Source: DASPFV01 sp035620975 (lineage in GTDB: Bacteria > Acidobacteriota > Vicinamibacteria > Vicinamibacterales > 2-12-FULL-66-21). From it: DNA of 5,790 nucleotides. Each line of letters begins with the position of its first letter. Positions within the stretch are counted from its first letter, which is position 1. The notes under the pieces are model-generated. The model searched no databases, was not told where the DNA came from, and saw only the letters and a list, made by a program, of their open reading frames with translations. Shown here in pieces: positions 5,524-5,790 of the stretch. The translations under genes and the position numbers were made by a program. The stretch is taken from contig DASPFV010000253.1 of assembly GCA_035620975.1 (NCBI GenBank), positions 1-5,790 on the forward strand, in the 5' to 3' direction.

Positions 5524-5790
5524 ATGGTCGCCGTGAAGCAGATTCTCTGTCCGGTCGATCTGTCCGAATTCTCCGGCCGGGCGCTGCGGCACGCCCTGGC
5601 GCTCGGCCGCTGGTACAACGCCAGCATCGTTGCCCTCAGCGTGCGGCCGACGGTGCTGCAGCCGACGCCCTGGATGGGCTACCCCGTCGCGATGCCCCTC
5701 GAGACGTCGGAGGATCGTGAGCGGGCCGTACGGTCGGTCCTCGAGTTCGTCAAGGAGATTGCCGGCACCGTGCCGGTGCAGGTGTTCGTC
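5524..5790 (+). CDS. Universal stress protein, UspA family (3' end outside window)
   Basis: The 89 visible residues are the N-terminal half of a UspA domain (usual length about 140-160). KQILCPVDLSEFSGRALRHALALGRWYNASIVALSV (5-40) is the first strand, the Asp12 that usually contacts the nucleotide, the first helix and the second strand. These small cytoplasmic proteins often bind ATP and raise survival under starvation, oxidative or respiratory stress. A proline-rich loop (about 41-58) precedes helix 2. The ATG has a strong AGGAGG at 5512-5517 with 6-nt spacing. The G-x2-G-x9-G-S/T ATP motif lies in the C-terminal half and cannot be checked here. The gene follows the hydrolase by 211 nt, so it probably has its own promoter. 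Confidence 0.9.
   Translation, partial: MVAVKQILCPVDLSEFSGRALRHALALGRWYNASIVALSVRPTVLQPTPWMGYPVAMPLETSEDRERAVRSVLEFVKEIAGTVPVQVFV

Noticed and set aside
4509..5627. Minus-strand open frame antisense to the hydrolase and running into the hexapeptide gene.
   Set aside because: The hydrolase has a full catalytic set on the plus strand; the antisense translation shows no motifs.
1..5790. CRISPR array, transposon ends, tRNA or rRNA genes.
   Set aside because: No regularly spaced repeats, transposase motifs, cloverleaf-like sequences or conserved rRNA blocks were seen on either strand.

Overview
The window is G+C-rich bacterial DNA (about two thirds or more G+C by eye) with densely packed genes and codons strongly biased to G/C at third positions. 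Nothing fixes the species. The gene types (a lone extra GroEL, a cyclopropane synthase paired with a geranylgeranyl-reductase-like flavoprotein, and a UspA protein) suit a high-GC soil or sediment bacterium such as a proteobacterium, acidobacterium or a Methylomirabilota/Rokubacteria-type lineage. This is an inference from protein style, not a placement.

Layout from left to right. (1) Minus strand, 1-1755: a two-gene lipid-modification unit. The upstream gene is a cyclopropane-fatty-acyl-phospholipid synthase family methyltransferase (502-1755). It overlaps by 22 nt the start of an FAD-dependent oxidoreductase of the geranylgeranyl reductase type (1-523), whose C-terminus lies outside the window. 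(2) 1756-2061: a divergent intergenic region with several perfect dyads, a sigma70-like promoter candidate facing left and a -24/-12 (sigma54-like) candidate facing right. (3) Plus strand, 2062-3678: a full-length GroEL paralogue with no groES beside it and no GGM tail. (4) 3679-3773: a short convergent gap with a G+C-rich hairpin. (5) Minus strand, 3774-4508: a small membrane-anchored left-handed beta-helix (hexapeptide) protein. It resembles the C-terminal domain of Pls/PosA-type non-ribosomal peptide synthetases but stands alone. (6) Plus strand, about 4611-5312: an alpha/beta hydrolase with a complete Ser-Asp-His set but an unclear start. (7) Plus strand, 5524 to the right edge: the N-terminal half of a UspA-family universal stress protein, with a strong ribosome binding site and a second sigma54-like candidate upstream.

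Taken together this looks like a stress and membrane-adaptation neighbourhood: lipid modification, a dedicated chaperonin, a stress protein, and two small enzymes that may act on lipid or acyl substrates. The best leads are two -24/-12-like promoters ahead of the groEL paralogue and the usp gene, and the overlapping methyltransferase/flavoprotein pair. I see no CRISPR array, insertion sequence, tRNA or rRNA, and no clear new system; the individual families are recognisable.
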